From: Selaginella moellendorffii
Taxonomy: Eukaryota > Streptophyta > Lycopodiopsida > Selaginellales > Selaginellaceae
Length of the DNA: 64,000 bases
Assembly: GCF_000143415.4 (NCBI RefSeq)
Contig: NW_003314271.1
Location: 2,236,994-2,300,993, forward strand
Direction of reading: 5' to 3'
Translations under genes and position numbers: made by a program
Part shown: positions 1 through 11,889 of the stretch, one piece after another
Numbering within the stretch: the stretch's first letter is position 1
Layout: every line of letters begins with the position of its first letter
The notes under the pieces: generated by a model
What the model was told of the DNA's origin: nothing
The model's database searches: none
What the model saw: the letters and a program-made list of their open reading frames with translations, nothing else

Positions 1-985
1 CGTTTGTGACGATGGGTAGAAGACAATTAGGAAGGAGGGATGGGAATGCAAATGCCGCCAGCGTTAGGCCTCCTTATGGTAATATGCCGCAACAGTTTGT
101 GATCGTCCCAGCTCATGGGAATGCTCCCAGCAGCGGTGCTGTATCGGTGCCAGCCGGGAGCCTTTCTTTATCTCCATCGACTCCGAGTGTTACTACTTCA
201 GACCTTCATGGCTCGCCTGTGACCCCTGACAGTGGCTCGTCATCGGTTGATTCAAGCAGCTTGAGGTGATAAATGCTTCTGCTCCTTTTCGCATGCTAAA
301 AGTCCTTGCATTTCCTTTTACTTGATTTTACTTCTGGCAGGTCTCGAGGATCCCCACGCGTTTCTTTCACCGCTGCTTCCACTGCGGATAGCAACCGAAG
401 ATCTCCTGAAACTCACTCCTTCTCGGAGTCTTGGAAGTCAAGATGGGCTGCTGCGTCCTCTAGGTGAGCGTTTGAAAGTTTTTTTTTTCTCGTTCTCTTA
501 CAAGCTTAGCTATGTTATGGTGTTGCAGGTATAAAGAATCTTTCACTAAAACAACAAAAAGCTTTAGGGACAAATTGAGGATGCGAAATGGTAGCACAAT
601 GGCTGATTTTGGTGCTCGTGCCAGGGAAGTGAGCGCCGGTATGGTCCGAGCTCTCGAACGCATCTCGGTCGAGAAAGAAGAGAACGAAGCGGGAGCGACC
701 GCCTCTCTCGCTCACCCTGCCGATCCTTCTCGTCAATCAGCAAGCACGGCCCAGCACCAGGATCACGCTGCTACGATCGAGACGACAACTTTCAGCGCTG
801 CTTTGATCGCTCGAGAAACTCCCGGCCACGAAAGCAGCGAGAACGCTGTCGCCACCACCACCACCACCACCACCACCAGAGGTGCTGTACATAATACGAC
901 GACTGGTTCTAGCAAGATTGCTCCTCAGTCTCTCACAGACGAAGCGAGAGCTCCGTCCAAAGTAAGAAGAAAATCTCTCCTTTGA
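1..985 (+). CDS. RHF1A/RHF2A-like RING-H2 E3 ubiquitin ligase, C-terminal part
   Basis: Only the 3' part of the gene is in the window; the RING-H2 domain would lie upstream of base 1. Three exons can be read: 1-265, 341-463 and 529-985, joined by GT-AG introns of 75 and 65 bp that keep frame. The first part is Ser/Pro-rich low complexity. The second part contains the block YKESFTKTTKSFRDKLRMRN followed by REVSAGMVRALERI. As I recall it, the Arabidopsis RHF1A/RHF2A C-terminus has the same pattern (YKxSxxKSTxxxKxKLLxRN ... REVNAGIAGVARMIER). In Arabidopsis these ligases act in gametogenesis through turnover of a cell-cycle inhibitor. The tail after that block is divergent and includes a Thr run from a CAC repeat near 853-880. 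A GTAAG near 961 could be an alternative donor, so the exact C-terminus is uncertain. Confidence 0.72.
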
Positions 986-1211
986 TCAAGAGTGTTCTAA
1001 CGCGCGCCTTTGGTTTTTTTTTTTAACTTATCTTTGCTAGAACATTGAGGAGAGCACTGTCCCTTCGCTCGAGGGCCAGCAAATCCACTTAGTTATGTCG
1101 ACATGAGAGCGCCACACTCTAATAAGCAAAAGAGAGAAGATTTTAAACCCAGTGTTTTGGTGGTTCTTACTATGTAAATAATAACGAGAGTTTTTTTCGT
1201 AAGGTAAAAAT

Positions 1212-1230
1212 ATTCTAGGGTTCTAGGGTT
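1212..1230. promoter_or_regulatory. Doubled telo-box-like motif upstream of the Sec23/24-like gene
   Basis: Two CTAGGGTT copies in tandem about 40-60 bp before the ATG at 1270. Telo-box (AAACCCTA) elements are known in plant promoters and 5' leaders of housekeeping genes. Function here is inferred. Confidence 0.4.
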
Positions 1231-1269
1231 TTTGCGTTGGATCGATCGCGATCGCGATCGCGCGTCGCG

Positions 1270-4189
1270 ATGGCTGTGAGGCTCGCGCTGGGGCGCTGCC
1301 CGGGGAATCCCGAAATGCAGGAGGCATCCGGCTTGCCGTGGGGCGCGACGCTCACTCCATTCGCCGCCGAGGACGAGACGGGGCGGCCTTCGTTGCGGGT
1401 GAAATGCGCGGCGCCGCTGCCCCGCTGCGACAGCTGCTGGGGGTACATGAATTTCCTGTGCGAGGTGGATCAATCGGCGTGGTCGTGCGTGCTGTGCGGC
1501 GAGCGGAATTTCCTGTCGCGCGACGCGGCGGATCGGTTTGGCCGGGATGCCAAGGAGCTGAGGTCGTCCTTTGTGGATTTGGAGCTGGAAGGTATGGATC
1601 GGTGGATTCCTGGGAGAATTGCGAGTGATTTGAGTAGTGGAGTTTTCTTTGCAGAGGAGGGCAGCCAGGATCTTAACTTGAGGCCAGTTTATGTGGCAGC
1701 AGTGGATCTATCAGGTGCACATTTTTTTATTTCTTTTTCATTCTAGAGCCATCTAAAGAGCTGATCTCACAGCGTCGGAGGAGTTCCTCGATCTTGTCAA
1801 AAACTCTTTGCTAGCTGCTCTTGAAGGTAACGATCCTCGCTACTAGTTAGTAGCAGTTCTTGGGTTGATGATCGGTTCTATTCCACAGCTATACGTGCTG
1901 GATCCTTGTTTGGTTTGGTAACGTACAGTCATAAGATTGGCCTCTATGATGTGCAGGGCGCTGTCCCTGTCGTCAAGCACGTCGTAATTCCCGCAGACAT
2001 GGATGGGAAAATAGTTGTTGATTTGGAAGATGTCATGCCTTTGAAAGCTTTTCTTGCTCCGGTACTGTTTCTTTCCCCTCTTACCATTGTTTTTCTAGTT
2101 TTGACGTCCAAGAGTTTTCTCGCAGGTGGAAACGAACAAAGAAAACATTGCTGCTGCTTTAGAGACTCTCCGGCCGACTAGCTCGTGGGAAAGAGCAACA
2201 GCTGCTGGGCAATCCGCCGAGGGAGTTCCCATTGGAGGCCGTGGATTTGGCGTTGCTATGGACGCTCTTTTGAGTTATCTAGGCACAGAGCACGGGTCTA
2301 CTTATGCTTTTGGTGAGCTTCAAGTGTTCAAAAACAAACATACTAATGGTGTTGCATCCCCAGCGAGGATATTTTCTTTCATATCTGGAGCACCTGATTA
2401 TGGAGCTGGTCAGCTAGACACAAAACGCTACGGAGAGCAGTATGCAAGCAAGGGAGAAGATGCCGACAAGATCCTCTTGGCAGAACAGACTCCCTTTTAT
2501 CGAGAGCTGGTAAGCTGATAGCCGAGCCTCGTGTGCAGACGCTTATCAGTGACATTACAGGCAGCGACGGCTGTACAAGTGGGCATTTGCGTGGACATTT
2601 TCGCCATCACCAATGAGTACACAGATCTGGCCTCTTTGAAGTTTCTGAGTGTGGAGAGTGGTGGCTCGCTTTTTCTCTACTCCAACACCGAAGAATCAAC
2701 TTTGCCCCAAGATTTGTATGTATTCGATTTTTGTCGATGCATTCTTATTTGACGGGTTCGTTTTTCAGATATCGAATGCTAAGCCGGCCTTGTGCCTATA
2801 GTGGAGTACTACGCATTAGAACTTCTCCAGAATTTAAAACCGTTCACTCAGTAAGTACAGTGCGCTGGATTCGCTGACTACTTACTTTGTGCTCGTACAG
2901 TATGGCCACTTCTTTTCTGATCCTCAATATGAAAATGTCCAGCATATTATCTGTTGCGATCCTCATGCAACTTACGCTTATGATTTTGATTTTGGAAATT
3001 CTAGTGGGTTTCAAAGGTTTGTTACAAAAGCTTTTAATTTGCATGACCAAAATCCTGATGCTTTCAGATTTACGGACACTCCCATTATTCAGGTTGCTTT
3101 TCAGTATACGACGTTGGAGCCCGTGAGCGAGGAGCACGAGAGTACACCGAAGAGGTATACACTGTTAGTCCTTTTCTCACGAACTGAGTCGGCCTGTGTC
3201 AGGCAAAAATATACGACGAAGAGATGGCTGAGGCTACGCACTTTACGAATGGAGATCGCTCGGAACCACAAGGAACTCTACGAGAGAGCTGACGCAGAAG
3301 CTATCTTCTGTATTTTAACTCATAAGGTGTGTTTTGGTTGACGGGCGTGAGGATCTCCAATGTGTTGTGTCTCGCAGACGATTCGCGCTTCTTTGGAGGA
3401 TGGTGTCAAGGAAGGACGACTCCTACTACAAGACTGGCTGATTATACTTGTTGCGCAATACAACGAGCTCCTTAAGCTAGCACAGTTCGGGCAGCCCACA
3501 ACAGCAGTTCGGCTAGACGTTTCGTTTTCCAAATGTCCATCGTTACAAGTACTTCCTAGGCTGGCGTTTGCTTTCCTCCGAAATCCAGTTTTGCGGCCTC
3601 ATGAGGAGGGCGTCCATCCCGATTATCGAGTGTATCTGCAATTCCTTTTCAGGTACAATGCAAGATAGTTGACAGCATTGTCTCACCCTTTTTCCTTTTT
3701 TATTTTTCATTGCAGTGCTCTCGAGCCAAGCTCCTTGGTACGAGTTGTTTATCCGCTTCTATCGTCCTACACTTCTCCTGACAAGCAAGCTTACCCGAGA
3801 CACTCGCTCAGCCGTGCTGCACTGATAACCAGTGGAAGCCCGATCTTTTTCCTGGACGCTTACACGTTGCTTATTGTCTACTATGCGTCCACCGCAGACC
3901 CAGCGCTCTCATTCCCTCCACCTCACAAAAGTAAGCTTTTGTGCCATCCAAGATTTAACTTTTAAAGATCTCGATGATTCTAGGCGCTCTCCGGGAATTA
4001 ATAAACAAGCTCAAGCAAGAGCGAAGCGTGACACCTAAGCTCTACATGATCCGGGCTGGCTTCGACAATGTGGAACCGTTTGAAAGGCATCTTATAGAGG
4101 AGCAAGACGTCAATGGGGCTCCCACCGGAACAGGCTTCGTATCTTTCCTGGACGAGATTGCGAGGAGCGTCTTGGAGCACATGAAATAG
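1270..4189 (+). CDS. Divergent Sec23/Sec24-family COPII coat protein
   Basis: Multi-exon gene of roughly 700 codons with many 50-100 bp introns. The ATG at 1270 opens the frame; the upstream in-frame TTG is not a credible start. Domains in order: a Sec23/24 zinc finger (CDSC ... CVLC, about residues 55-80); a trunk (vWA-like) domain with RPVYVAAVDLS and later VGICVDIFAITNEYTDLASL; a beta-sandwich region with PCAYSGVLRIRTSPEF, CDPHATYAYDFDF and IIQVAFQYTTLEP; a helical region (GVKEGRLLLQDWLIIL); and a gelsolin-like C-terminus ending at the TAG at 4187-4189. COPII Sec23/Sec24 proteins build the coat that exports cargo from the endoplasmic reticulum. Sequence spacing is far from canonical Sec23 or Sec24, and it resembles the separate plant subgroup that includes At2g27460 as I remember it. 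First exon is 1270-1591, followed by a 63-bp intron. Confidence 0.85.
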
Positions 4190-4812
4190 TCGTCCAATCT
4201 CTCTCAGGTAGGCTACACAGTTTCGTCTCTGGCTTCCCGTTTCTCGAGGTAGTGAGGTTTTGGTTCCAGGTGTCTATTATATTCGTGGACATGATGGTGC
4301 TTCTAGTACCAGCCTCTCCTTGTGGTGCCAGCGAAAATATGCTCTCCGTCAACAAGTGCATCACAGCTGTTCATCGAAGAGGAGAGAAAACGTGCGAGTC
4401 TTCGTGCTTTGGAGCCTTTGTCCCGTGAAGCCCAGGAGCATCGACAAGACAAAACCATCAAAAAAAGAGATCAACGAGGGCATTGCTTTGGCAAAGTCGC
4501 CGAGAATCAACGCTGTTTTTCCCACACGAAGAAGGACGAGTAACGAACGGGACGACGCCCCTTTCTCGTGATCTTGGAGGAAAGCCATTAAATTCTTGGG
4601 CGGTGTGTCAGGATCGTCCAGTCTGTTGGAAGATTTTTATTGCAAACATGGAGTGGTGAAAGTTTTTTTTTATTTTTCTTCCAAGAGCTCGCGAAGAACA
4701 TCTATGTAAACTTCTATACTAAATGTTTCTCTACAAGCTAATTTATAGACTGACTTCTCTCCCGATCTTCGACTAACGAGGTAGTTTGATCGTCTTCGAT
4801 CGTCTGTTTTTT
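4190..4812. other. Intergenic: 3' UTR of the Sec23/24-like gene and of the small minus-strand gene
   Basis: Short ORFs occur on both strands but none has a recognisable domain or consistent splice pattern. The T-rich run near 4665-4680 is compatible with the minus-strand gene's 3' end. Confidence 0.4.
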
Positions 4813-5157
4813 TCACAGTGGCTCTCGCTTTGCTGCGACGCGCCGGACCTCCTCGTGGCTCCTGCGCGGATCCAGCAGCTCCAGCAGGTTCCCCATGGAT
4901 CCCTGCCGCCGGCTGCTCTCGCGCAGCGACGCCGCCGGCGCGAGATCCGTGGCGCTGGCGCTCTTGGCGATCACGCTCTTGCTCTTGGCGCTCTTGGCCA
5001 GCACTACCTTGCTTGATCCCGCGGGAGGAGAGTGCCCGCACTGCCCAGTCTGCGCGTGGAGCGCGCAATTGCACTGCCAGTGGTAGTGCTTCTTCCCCGG
5101 CGCGCTGTCGGACCCCAGGAAGAACTGCGCCACCACTGCCGGATCGATCGAATCCAT
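4813..5157 (-). CDS. Small uncharacterised protein, 114 aa
   Basis: Single-exon ORF on the minus strand with an ATG at 5157 and a stop at 4813-4815. I do not recognise the family. The N-terminus MDSIDPAVVAQFFLG is followed by a Cys/His-containing stretch (HWQCNCALHAQTGQCGH), a Ser/Ala/Lys-rich middle and a charged tail with NLLELLDPRRSHEEVRR that could form a helix. No signal peptide or membrane segment is visible. A TATA-like element lies about 155 bp upstream of the ATG, which supports a real transcript. The GC-rich coding region contrasts with the flanking 3' UTR. Function unknown. Confidence 0.55.
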   Translation of the reverse strand: MDSIDPAVVAQFFLGSDSAPGKKHYHWQCNCALHAQTGQCGHSPPAGSSKVVLAKSAKSKSVIAKSASATDLAPAASLRESSRRQGSMGNLLELLDPRRSHEEVRRVAAKREPL

Positions 5158-5308
5158 TCTAGCGTCCTTGGATGGGATCTAAGCCCAGAAACCCAGCCGC
5201 ATTGATCGAGTCTTCCTCCCAAGAAACTTGGAGCGCGCGCGCCTTTCTTCGCCTCTCTTCCTCCCTCTTCTCTCGCAAATGGAGCTCAAGCCAACGGCGC
5301 GATGGGGC

Positions 5309-5318
5309 TTTTTATATC
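5309..5318 (-). promoter_or_regulatory. TATA box for the small minus-strand gene
   Basis: On the minus strand this reads ATATAAAAAG, about 155 bp before the ATG at 5157. That would place transcription start near 5280 and give a leader of roughly 125 nt. Confidence 0.5.
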
Positions 5319-5796
5319 CGCGCCGTCCAAACCTCGGTATCTTCGCGATCAACGAGCACCACTCTTTCTCCCTTGTTTGTCTGTGTTCTTCCCAAGGCTA
5401 TAGCCCACACTATGGACAAAGACCCTTTATTTTCCAAATATCAAACAGGTCATACGCGATGCCGCTACGCATTCCAGAGAGATCACCGACTAGTCATATT
5501 TCTTTCGCTGCCTTGATTGTTCTTGGCCAGATTGTTCTTTGTCAATGGATCTGGCAACCTACCAATGAGACTCTTGTAACAGCGCACCGCCGCGGTGGGT
5601 TTGCAGCGTGAAGTGTCTCGAGAGACAGTGACACCATCGCTAATCATCGTACAAGCTTTAAAAGTGTACTCTTTCTAGCCTTCTCTGCAAGGCGATAATC
5701 CAGTTAAGAGTCAATCTAAGCTTGAATTGAAGCAAACCATCGTACCTGTAACCGATCGGACAAAACTTGTATCGCCTTTTCTCCTGCTTGTCGTGC
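5319..5796. other. Intergenic between two minus-strand genes
   Basis: Upstream region of the small gene and downstream region of the ABC transporter gene. ORFs on the plus strand have no recognisable features. No repeat seen. Confidence 0.4.
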
Positions 5797-8353
5797 TCAT
5801 TTGGCTGTTAGTTGTGGCCTTATGTCGTCCCTGCCGGCGCTAAACAGGGACGCGTACTGCCCGCCTCGGGCTATGAGTGACGAGTGCGTTCCTTCCTCCA
5901 CCAACTTGCCACCGTCAAGGAGGAAAATTCTCGCGGCCTTTTGGACCGTCTCCAGCCTGTGAGCTATGATGAACACCTGCGTCAAACTTTTGCTGAGCAC
6001 TCGAATGAGATATCACGATGAAAAACTTACGGTCCGGCCAATCATCAGCTGTTCCAACGCTTCCCTCACAAGCTTTTCGGACCGGTTGTCCAGCGCTGAT
6101 GTTGCCTCGTCAAGGATGAGGATCGACGGCCCATGATATATTGCTCGCGCTATAGCTATTCTGCATATCCGCTGCTTAGAAAATGTAAAAGAAGGAAACA
6201 AGCATGGCATACCTTTGGCGCTGACCTCCACTTAAGCTTGAGCCCCGCTCGCCGAGATTAGTTTCGTAACCATCTGGTAATCTCCTGATAAACTCGTCGG
6301 CGTTGGCCATCGTCGCAGCCCGTTCCACTCTTTTCATGTCGATGTCGTTCGACATCACCCCATAAGCTATGTTTTCCATCACAGTTCCCGTAAAGAGTGC
6401 CTGCCCCCATAAAAAGATCATTAATCTGTTACACAGTGGTTCAACAAGATCTTACAGTTTCTTGTGGAACAATCGCGACTTGTTGCCGCAAGCTTTCCAA
6501 AGAAACACCTTGTATATTTTCCCCATCAATTAGAATATTTCCTGTTACATCAAAAGTTTACTGCGAAATCCTTCATACGCACCACTCATACCTTGCGTAG
6601 GCTCGTACAAACGCAGTAGCAACTTTGCCAGTGTGGTCTTTCCACCGCCAGATGGTCCAACGAGAGCAACAGTTTCACCAGCACACACGTGAAAATTAAT
6701 GTTTTGCAGAACCCGTGGTGATGTAGCCCCATAACTAAAACATACGTTGTCAAACACGACATCGCCGATCACATTCTTCAAGTGCCTACGAGATGCCTCT
6801 TCGTCAAGAATCTGCACCAAAATACCGTAAGTGACGCTGCTTAGATTGACAGGAACTTGCCTTTGGAAACGACGAAGTCAAGTCAAACAATCGCTCCACT
6901 GCCGGCTCTCCTTGTTTCATCTCATTGTACGCTTTTCCAATTTGCTGCATTCACAACTTCTAGATTTTGATAAAAAAAAACACAGTCAAGGAACAAATCT
7001 ACCTGGATAGGCTCAATAAGAAGCACCAGAGATGTGATGAAGGACACCATGCCAGTCCCGTCGAAGTTGCCTTTAGAGATAACCCATGCTCCCAGAGCGA
7101 ATAGAACAACTCCAGTTGCTGCGTAAGCCCCAGTGATAATCTCTGGAATAAAAGCCTTCATCTTCTTCTTCATGAGATGAGCCTGCCGATCAATAACAGC
7201 AAGCCTCTTAAACCGTTCGTCTTCGTAAGATTCCGCCGCGCAAGCTTTGACGATTAGCATCGAAGGCAAAACCTGAAAAAAACCGAGCATCCTCAGTCCC
7301 AGACAGCAGAAGCTCGCAGTTACAAACCTCATTAACATAGGCTGACAATCTCGCGATGCTGTCTTGACCTCTTTTTGACAAGGCCCGAAGCTGTTCCCCT
7401 AGAATAGCAATAACCACAGACATACACGGAACTACCTGAAAAGAAATGCTCCATAAACAAGCGTCACAGACGATCCTCGGTAAAACTCTCTAAACTTACA
7501 GAGACTGTTGCGAAGGAAAGCACGGGACTTAGTGAAAGCATTCGACCAGCCATAGCTGCAAGCTGTAAGAAACACGGGACAACCATCTAGAAGACAAAAC
7601 CAAGATGAGCTAACGACAAGAAAAAAAAATAAAAATCAGTGCTACCTTTAAGAACGCATAGATAGTCTCTCCAGTAGCATCCGCCTCGGCCGTGATCCGG
7701 TAAGCAATGTCACCTTTGGCAGCTCCACTCTGCCCTTCAAAGTAGCTCATATCTTTTCTCAGCACCGTCTCAAAGACATGGCACCTGACGTCGCAAGTCA
7801 CCCCAAGAGCAACCTCCCAAAGCAAAGCCTGCTGCCAGTACTGTGCCAGTGACTTTGCGCTGATAAGGAAGATCGCCATGGCGGCCTTTCGGCGAACACT
7901 GACCAAATCCCCCGCGGCCAAAAGGCTCGAGAGCTGGCCGACCTGGGGAACGAAAGCGTAGAGCGCCGACACCGACACCGCGGCGCAGGCCCAGGCGCTG
8001 AGAATCCGTGGGATTTGCGGCCGGAGGAGGGGAAGAATCTTGGGGAGGGTCTTGCTCAAGGGCAAAAACTGGAGCAATGCTGCGGCATCCAAGCTGAAAT
8101 TCTCCTTCGGCGGGGACGATAATCCAGGCGCTGCTGGGATCGGAGACGAGGATGCTGCCGCAGGGATGAGGAAGCTGATCGCATTCCCTCTGCCCCTGCG
8201 CCTCCTCCTCCACGTCCTCCGGGTTTCTAGAGACAGACCTGGAGCGGCGCTGCCGACCTTCCTGTATTGCGATGGCAATGGAGAGACGAGATCGAGATGA
8301 AGGGCGCAGCCGCCAATGGAGGAGGGAAGAGCGGCGAACGCTGTGCTGCCCAT
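5797..8353 (-). CDS. Half-size ABC transporter, plastid type (ABCB29/ATH12-like)
   Basis: Multi-exon minus-strand gene. The chosen ATG at 8353 gives a Ser/Arg/Ala-rich N-terminus consistent with a plastid transit peptide; the longer upstream frame is probably 5' UTR. The transmembrane half includes [20 protein letters not shown], which matches Arabidopsis ABCB29 as I recall it. The nucleotide-binding domain has all core motifs: Walker [10 protein letters not shown], signature SLSGGQRQR (split by an intron), Walker [13 protein letters not shown] and the H-loop FIIAHRLET. It ends with a short tail after SLFSAGRDD. Introns are short; the last, between GRT and VFIIAHRL, is about 60 bp. Half transporters of the ABCB type dimerise and export unknown substrates across the plastid envelope. 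The gene looks intact. Confidence 0.88.
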
Positions 8354-8371
8354 ACAGAGCGTGCCACCAAG

Positions 8372-8380
8372 AACCCTAAA
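8372..8380. promoter_or_regulatory. Telo-box-like motif upstream of the ABC transporter
   Basis: AACCCTAAA on the plus strand, about 20 bp upstream of the minus-strand ATG at 8353. It probably lies in the 5' leader. Confidence 0.4.
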
Positions 8381-8499
8381 CCTTTCATACCCTAGAGAAA
8401 ACTGCCAGTTAACATTTCTTTGCAAAAAGAGAGCATTATACTCAAAACGACAGTGGCAGTTGAACGAAAGAGATCCAATGGCCAACTTTTAATTAATGG

Positions 8500-9950
8500 G
8501 ATTTGAGAGCGGCAAATTCAGCAATAAAAGTCCTCCATACTTAAGATTTCAACACTTTTTTAGAAGATTTCTAGCCTACTACATAGCATTATTTTTAAAA
8601 AGAATTCTCAATACAAAGAAAGAAAAGGGGAGGAATAAATCATTTGGAGATGAAATATTTATGTATATTCCTAAAAGTTTTATAAAGACTAAAATAACAC
8701 AAAAAATGCACGACTATTATAATCACAAAAGCCCAATGCTACTTTTTTAGGCCTCTTATCTCCCAATTGATTCCATCACAAGACTTAAAGCCACTTGTTA
8801 CAATCTATGGTGCATGAAATTCACCATAGAGCACTCCACTTTTAATATGACTATGGTGCCAAAATAGTGTTCAATTGCAACATAATTCAAACTCATAGCT
8901 CCAAATGAATTGTGAACACCTTTTAACTCAAGGCCGAAATGTGTTACTTTATCTTCCATACAAGACAAAGTGTGTTAGCTCATTTTCAAAAAAAATTTAT
9001 CCTTGCCATAGGGATTAAAGAAAAGTATTGGAGAATACTCTACTTGTGTAACATCAAATCATCTTTATTTGCCATTAACCTCAATCATGGTAACAATGCC
9101 AAAAATCCTCCCATCTAAATAGTCATTATAGCAAAACACCATGTATGGTTGTTCAAAGAGAGTTTAAAATGAACTCTTTCAAGTTTTAATTGCTCTTATC
9201 AAGAGGATTTCATGTGTATATATTTCTTTTTCTCATTGTTATGCACTTGGAATCTAACTCTAATATTTTGTCACAAGTTCATGGGAAAGTCCACCCTCAC
9301 TATTTAGTGAATAGTTATGATGGTTGTGCTATATTTTAGGAATCATTATCTCATTTTTCATCACATCTAGATTTATTATGTAAATGTAGAGAGAAAATTA
9401 TAGGGAGTCTCTCCTTTTCAAAGGAAATAATTCTTCTAAGTGAATAAAGTTTCATACAATTAGAAAGAGTATAATAGTTCATTAAGTAATAGAAATCTTA
9501 CATTTTATGTAATGAGGTTAACACATGACCATATGCTTGTTTCATCAATGTGTTATATTGAAAGTCATTTATTGAGTAGTCCTCTAAAATAATCTTCTTT
9601 TATTATTACAGCAACACTTGTTAAGTACATTTGGGATTAAATTTAGTCCATCCATTCTTATATATAAGTAGGGGTTTAAACCCCAATTAATACCTATTCT
9701 CATATCTTGAGCACTCACATTGGTGGAGGAAAGACTATAATTTGTCCTTGAAAGATTTTTAGCAGTGCTTTGTTCTAGTGTTGGGATTGTGTTTTTTTTT
9801 TTAATTCCTTTCTTATATATATATAGAGGTAAATTCCTACTCCTAAATCTGAAATTGTACGTATTGGATATCTTCTTCCTCTTATAAAGCATCCACAAAT
9901 AAAAGTATCAATCGTCAAACTCTAATACATAAATAAATAGTCTATACAAT
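8500..9950. other. AT-rich non-coding DNA at the start of repeat block A
   Basis: Base composition shifts sharply to AT at about 8,480, right after the ABC transporter promoter. No ORF with a recognisable domain. The longest frames are stop-interrupted and low complexity. Probably decayed repeats, but no element could be assigned. Confidence 0.5.
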
Positions 9951-9999
9951 AAAAGGAGTGGTAAATTTAGTGCAGAAATAGAAATGTTGATTCCTTTTG

Positions 10000-10180
10000 G
10001 TGAGGATATTAACATCTTTAGGGGGGTGAGTGTGATGCATGTGATTATGGGATAAAATTTAGATATATTATCACCATGGATCCTTGGAATTTTGGGGATA
10101 AATGGGGATAAAATAGCCACTAAAGCCTCTTTTATCAAGTAATTGCCTCTTTTTTAGTTAATTTAAAGGGAGAGAGACTA
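10000..10180 (+). repeat. Candidate LTR edge with polypurine tract
   Basis: GAGGATATTAACATC is followed by a purine run (AGGGGGGTGAG) and then TGTGATGC, the pattern expected where an internal region meets a 3' LTR. A second copy of the following segment (GATATATTATCACC ... GGGATAAA) occurs near 16,215-16,330, and GAGGATATTAACATC recurs near 16,573. The boundaries and the pairing of the copies are uncertain. Confidence 0.35.
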
Positions 10181-10185
10181 TATAT

Positions 10186-10660
10186 TTAAGGAATGAGCAT
10201 AAAGTGATCAATAAATAAGCTTTTAAAGAGGGACACAAGAAATATCAACACATGGTAAGCATTGTGATATGAAAATGTCAAGACAAAACCTAAAAAGGAG
10301 TTTAAAAAGGAGTTTGAGATGAGTCCAAGAAGGAGTCTAAAACAAAGTCCAAGATGAAGACAAAACCAAGACCAAGACCCAGACACAAACTACAATTGAA
10401 TCTGAGTCCAAGTTCAAGTCTGAGGATGAAAGCCCAAAGTGATCTTAAACCCTAAGGGTTTAGTAAGTCCCTGTACGATAATAAGGGGAGGACTCTAGTA
10501 AAATGAATTTGGCCAAAGAAGGTGTGATTGAAGAATACTATATCAATATGATGGATGATGATATGAATATTAAAGAGTCCAAAGCTAGAGTGAATATAGA
10601 TGGATAAATGAAGTAATTTGGTAAAGTGTTCAAAAGCTAATTCTAGCTCCCTATGTCACT
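10186..10660 (+). repeat. Dispersed repeat copy with degenerate 12-bp-period array (copy 1)
   Basis: Shares ordered blocks with 14,190-14,700 and, inverted, with 55,030-55,800. The blocks are GATATGAAAATGTCAAGAC-type sequence, a degenerate array of AAGTCCAAGACCA-type units, then GAAAGCCCAAAGTGA and ATAATAAGGGGAGGACTC. This is the shortest of the three arrays. Confidence 0.7.
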
Positions 10661-10924
10661 TACGGGCAGAGACATATCACTCTTTTGTAAACTGGATGGC
10701 ACCCAAAGCAACAAGAGTGGCTAACTTTATTGGTTATTTCCTTGTTGGTAACAGTTGGAAGGTGTTTGAGTTAGTAGCACATTTACGTTAAACAAAGAAG
10801 CTCATTCAAATTGATGCATTTTTTATATAGTGTGATTACTATGAATTTTTTCTAGAGTTATTTTCTTAGTGGTGGTCTAAATTAGAGTTTGCATCGACAA
10901 GGATGTCAATCTTCTATAAGGGGA

Positions 10925-11690
10925 CGAATGTGATTGCGGGTATCGAAAATAACCTATCAGTTAGTCCTTTTAGATATTCTTTCTTTATTGCCACGATTGC
11001 ATGAGGTCAATATTGCTAGTTCACTTTTCAACCCCTCTTGTTGAAGTGTTAGTAAATTGAGCTTAACATCTGTATTTAGCTAAATGAATATAAAGTAGGA
11101 ACTCTTATATGTTTTTGCTAAGCATACTTAGCCTAGCTCTTAGTTCATTTTTTATCTATATTGTATTGGCTTGACAAGAACCCTTGCGTATTGAGACTAG
11201 TTCCTCAATATCACTAGATGATATGTTATTGTGTTTGCCAAACACCCTTGCTATTATGCACCTTATATTAGTTCTATTCAGTTTTAATTACTATTTATGG
11301 AAAGTGTCTAAATTTGTTATTTAAGCATATTTACGGAATGTAGAGATTGTTTTGAACACAATGGTATTAGTCCCATATCCAAATTTGCAATTTAGCACCA
11401 TTCCATATTTAGTAAATTTCAAGTTAATCCCAAAGACTAACTCTTGGTACTAAGGGTGACTAAGGGTGAAAACCCAAAGCATGTGTTTCTTAAGGGGGGG
11501 AACACATGTTATGGGGTTCTAAATACATAGTAGGTATAGTGGGTAGGTTGGGCATGGTTGATGAATTTGAGGTATAATTTAGCTCTTGTTTGTATGCTGA
11601 TTTTTATTTTGCATTTGGCTTGGCTCTAAACCAAGTTTCACACCATCCTAGTTAGTGGAATACCTATATCCTAGCATTATGCCATTAGTA
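10925..11690 (+). repeat. Left arm of a large imperfect inverted repeat
   Basis: Reads as the reverse complement of roughly 11,890-12,690. Examples are TTTAGTAAATTTCAAGTTAATCC here against GGATAAGTTCAAAACTTACTAAA there, and CTTGCGTATTGAGACTAGTTCC against GGGACTAGTCTCAATACATAAGGG. Divergence is visible but alignment runs over about 0.77 kb. A third copy sits at 50,690-51,470. Confidence 0.75.
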
Positions 11691-11889
11691 TGTAGAAATA
11701 GCACTAGACTTCATTTGGCTCTAATTTATATACTGGTCCTAGCATTGGTGTAATGCACATGAATTTGGAGCCAAACTTCAAGCTTGTTGCACTATGAAAC
11801 AAGGGTTTAGTACAATCCCACAAACACCAGCTCCTTGTATCCAACATTTATATGCAAAATGGTGTCAGACGGTGTTTGGCATAATTTTG

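Noticed and set aside
4260-4588. ORFs on both strands after the Sec23/24-like gene
   Set aside because: No domain, no support from spacing, and located where a 3' UTR is expected.
8496-8750. 84-codon ORF just past the ABC transporter leader
   Set aside because: AT-rich, Lys/Phe/Tyr-rich by composition, with no domain; probably chance.
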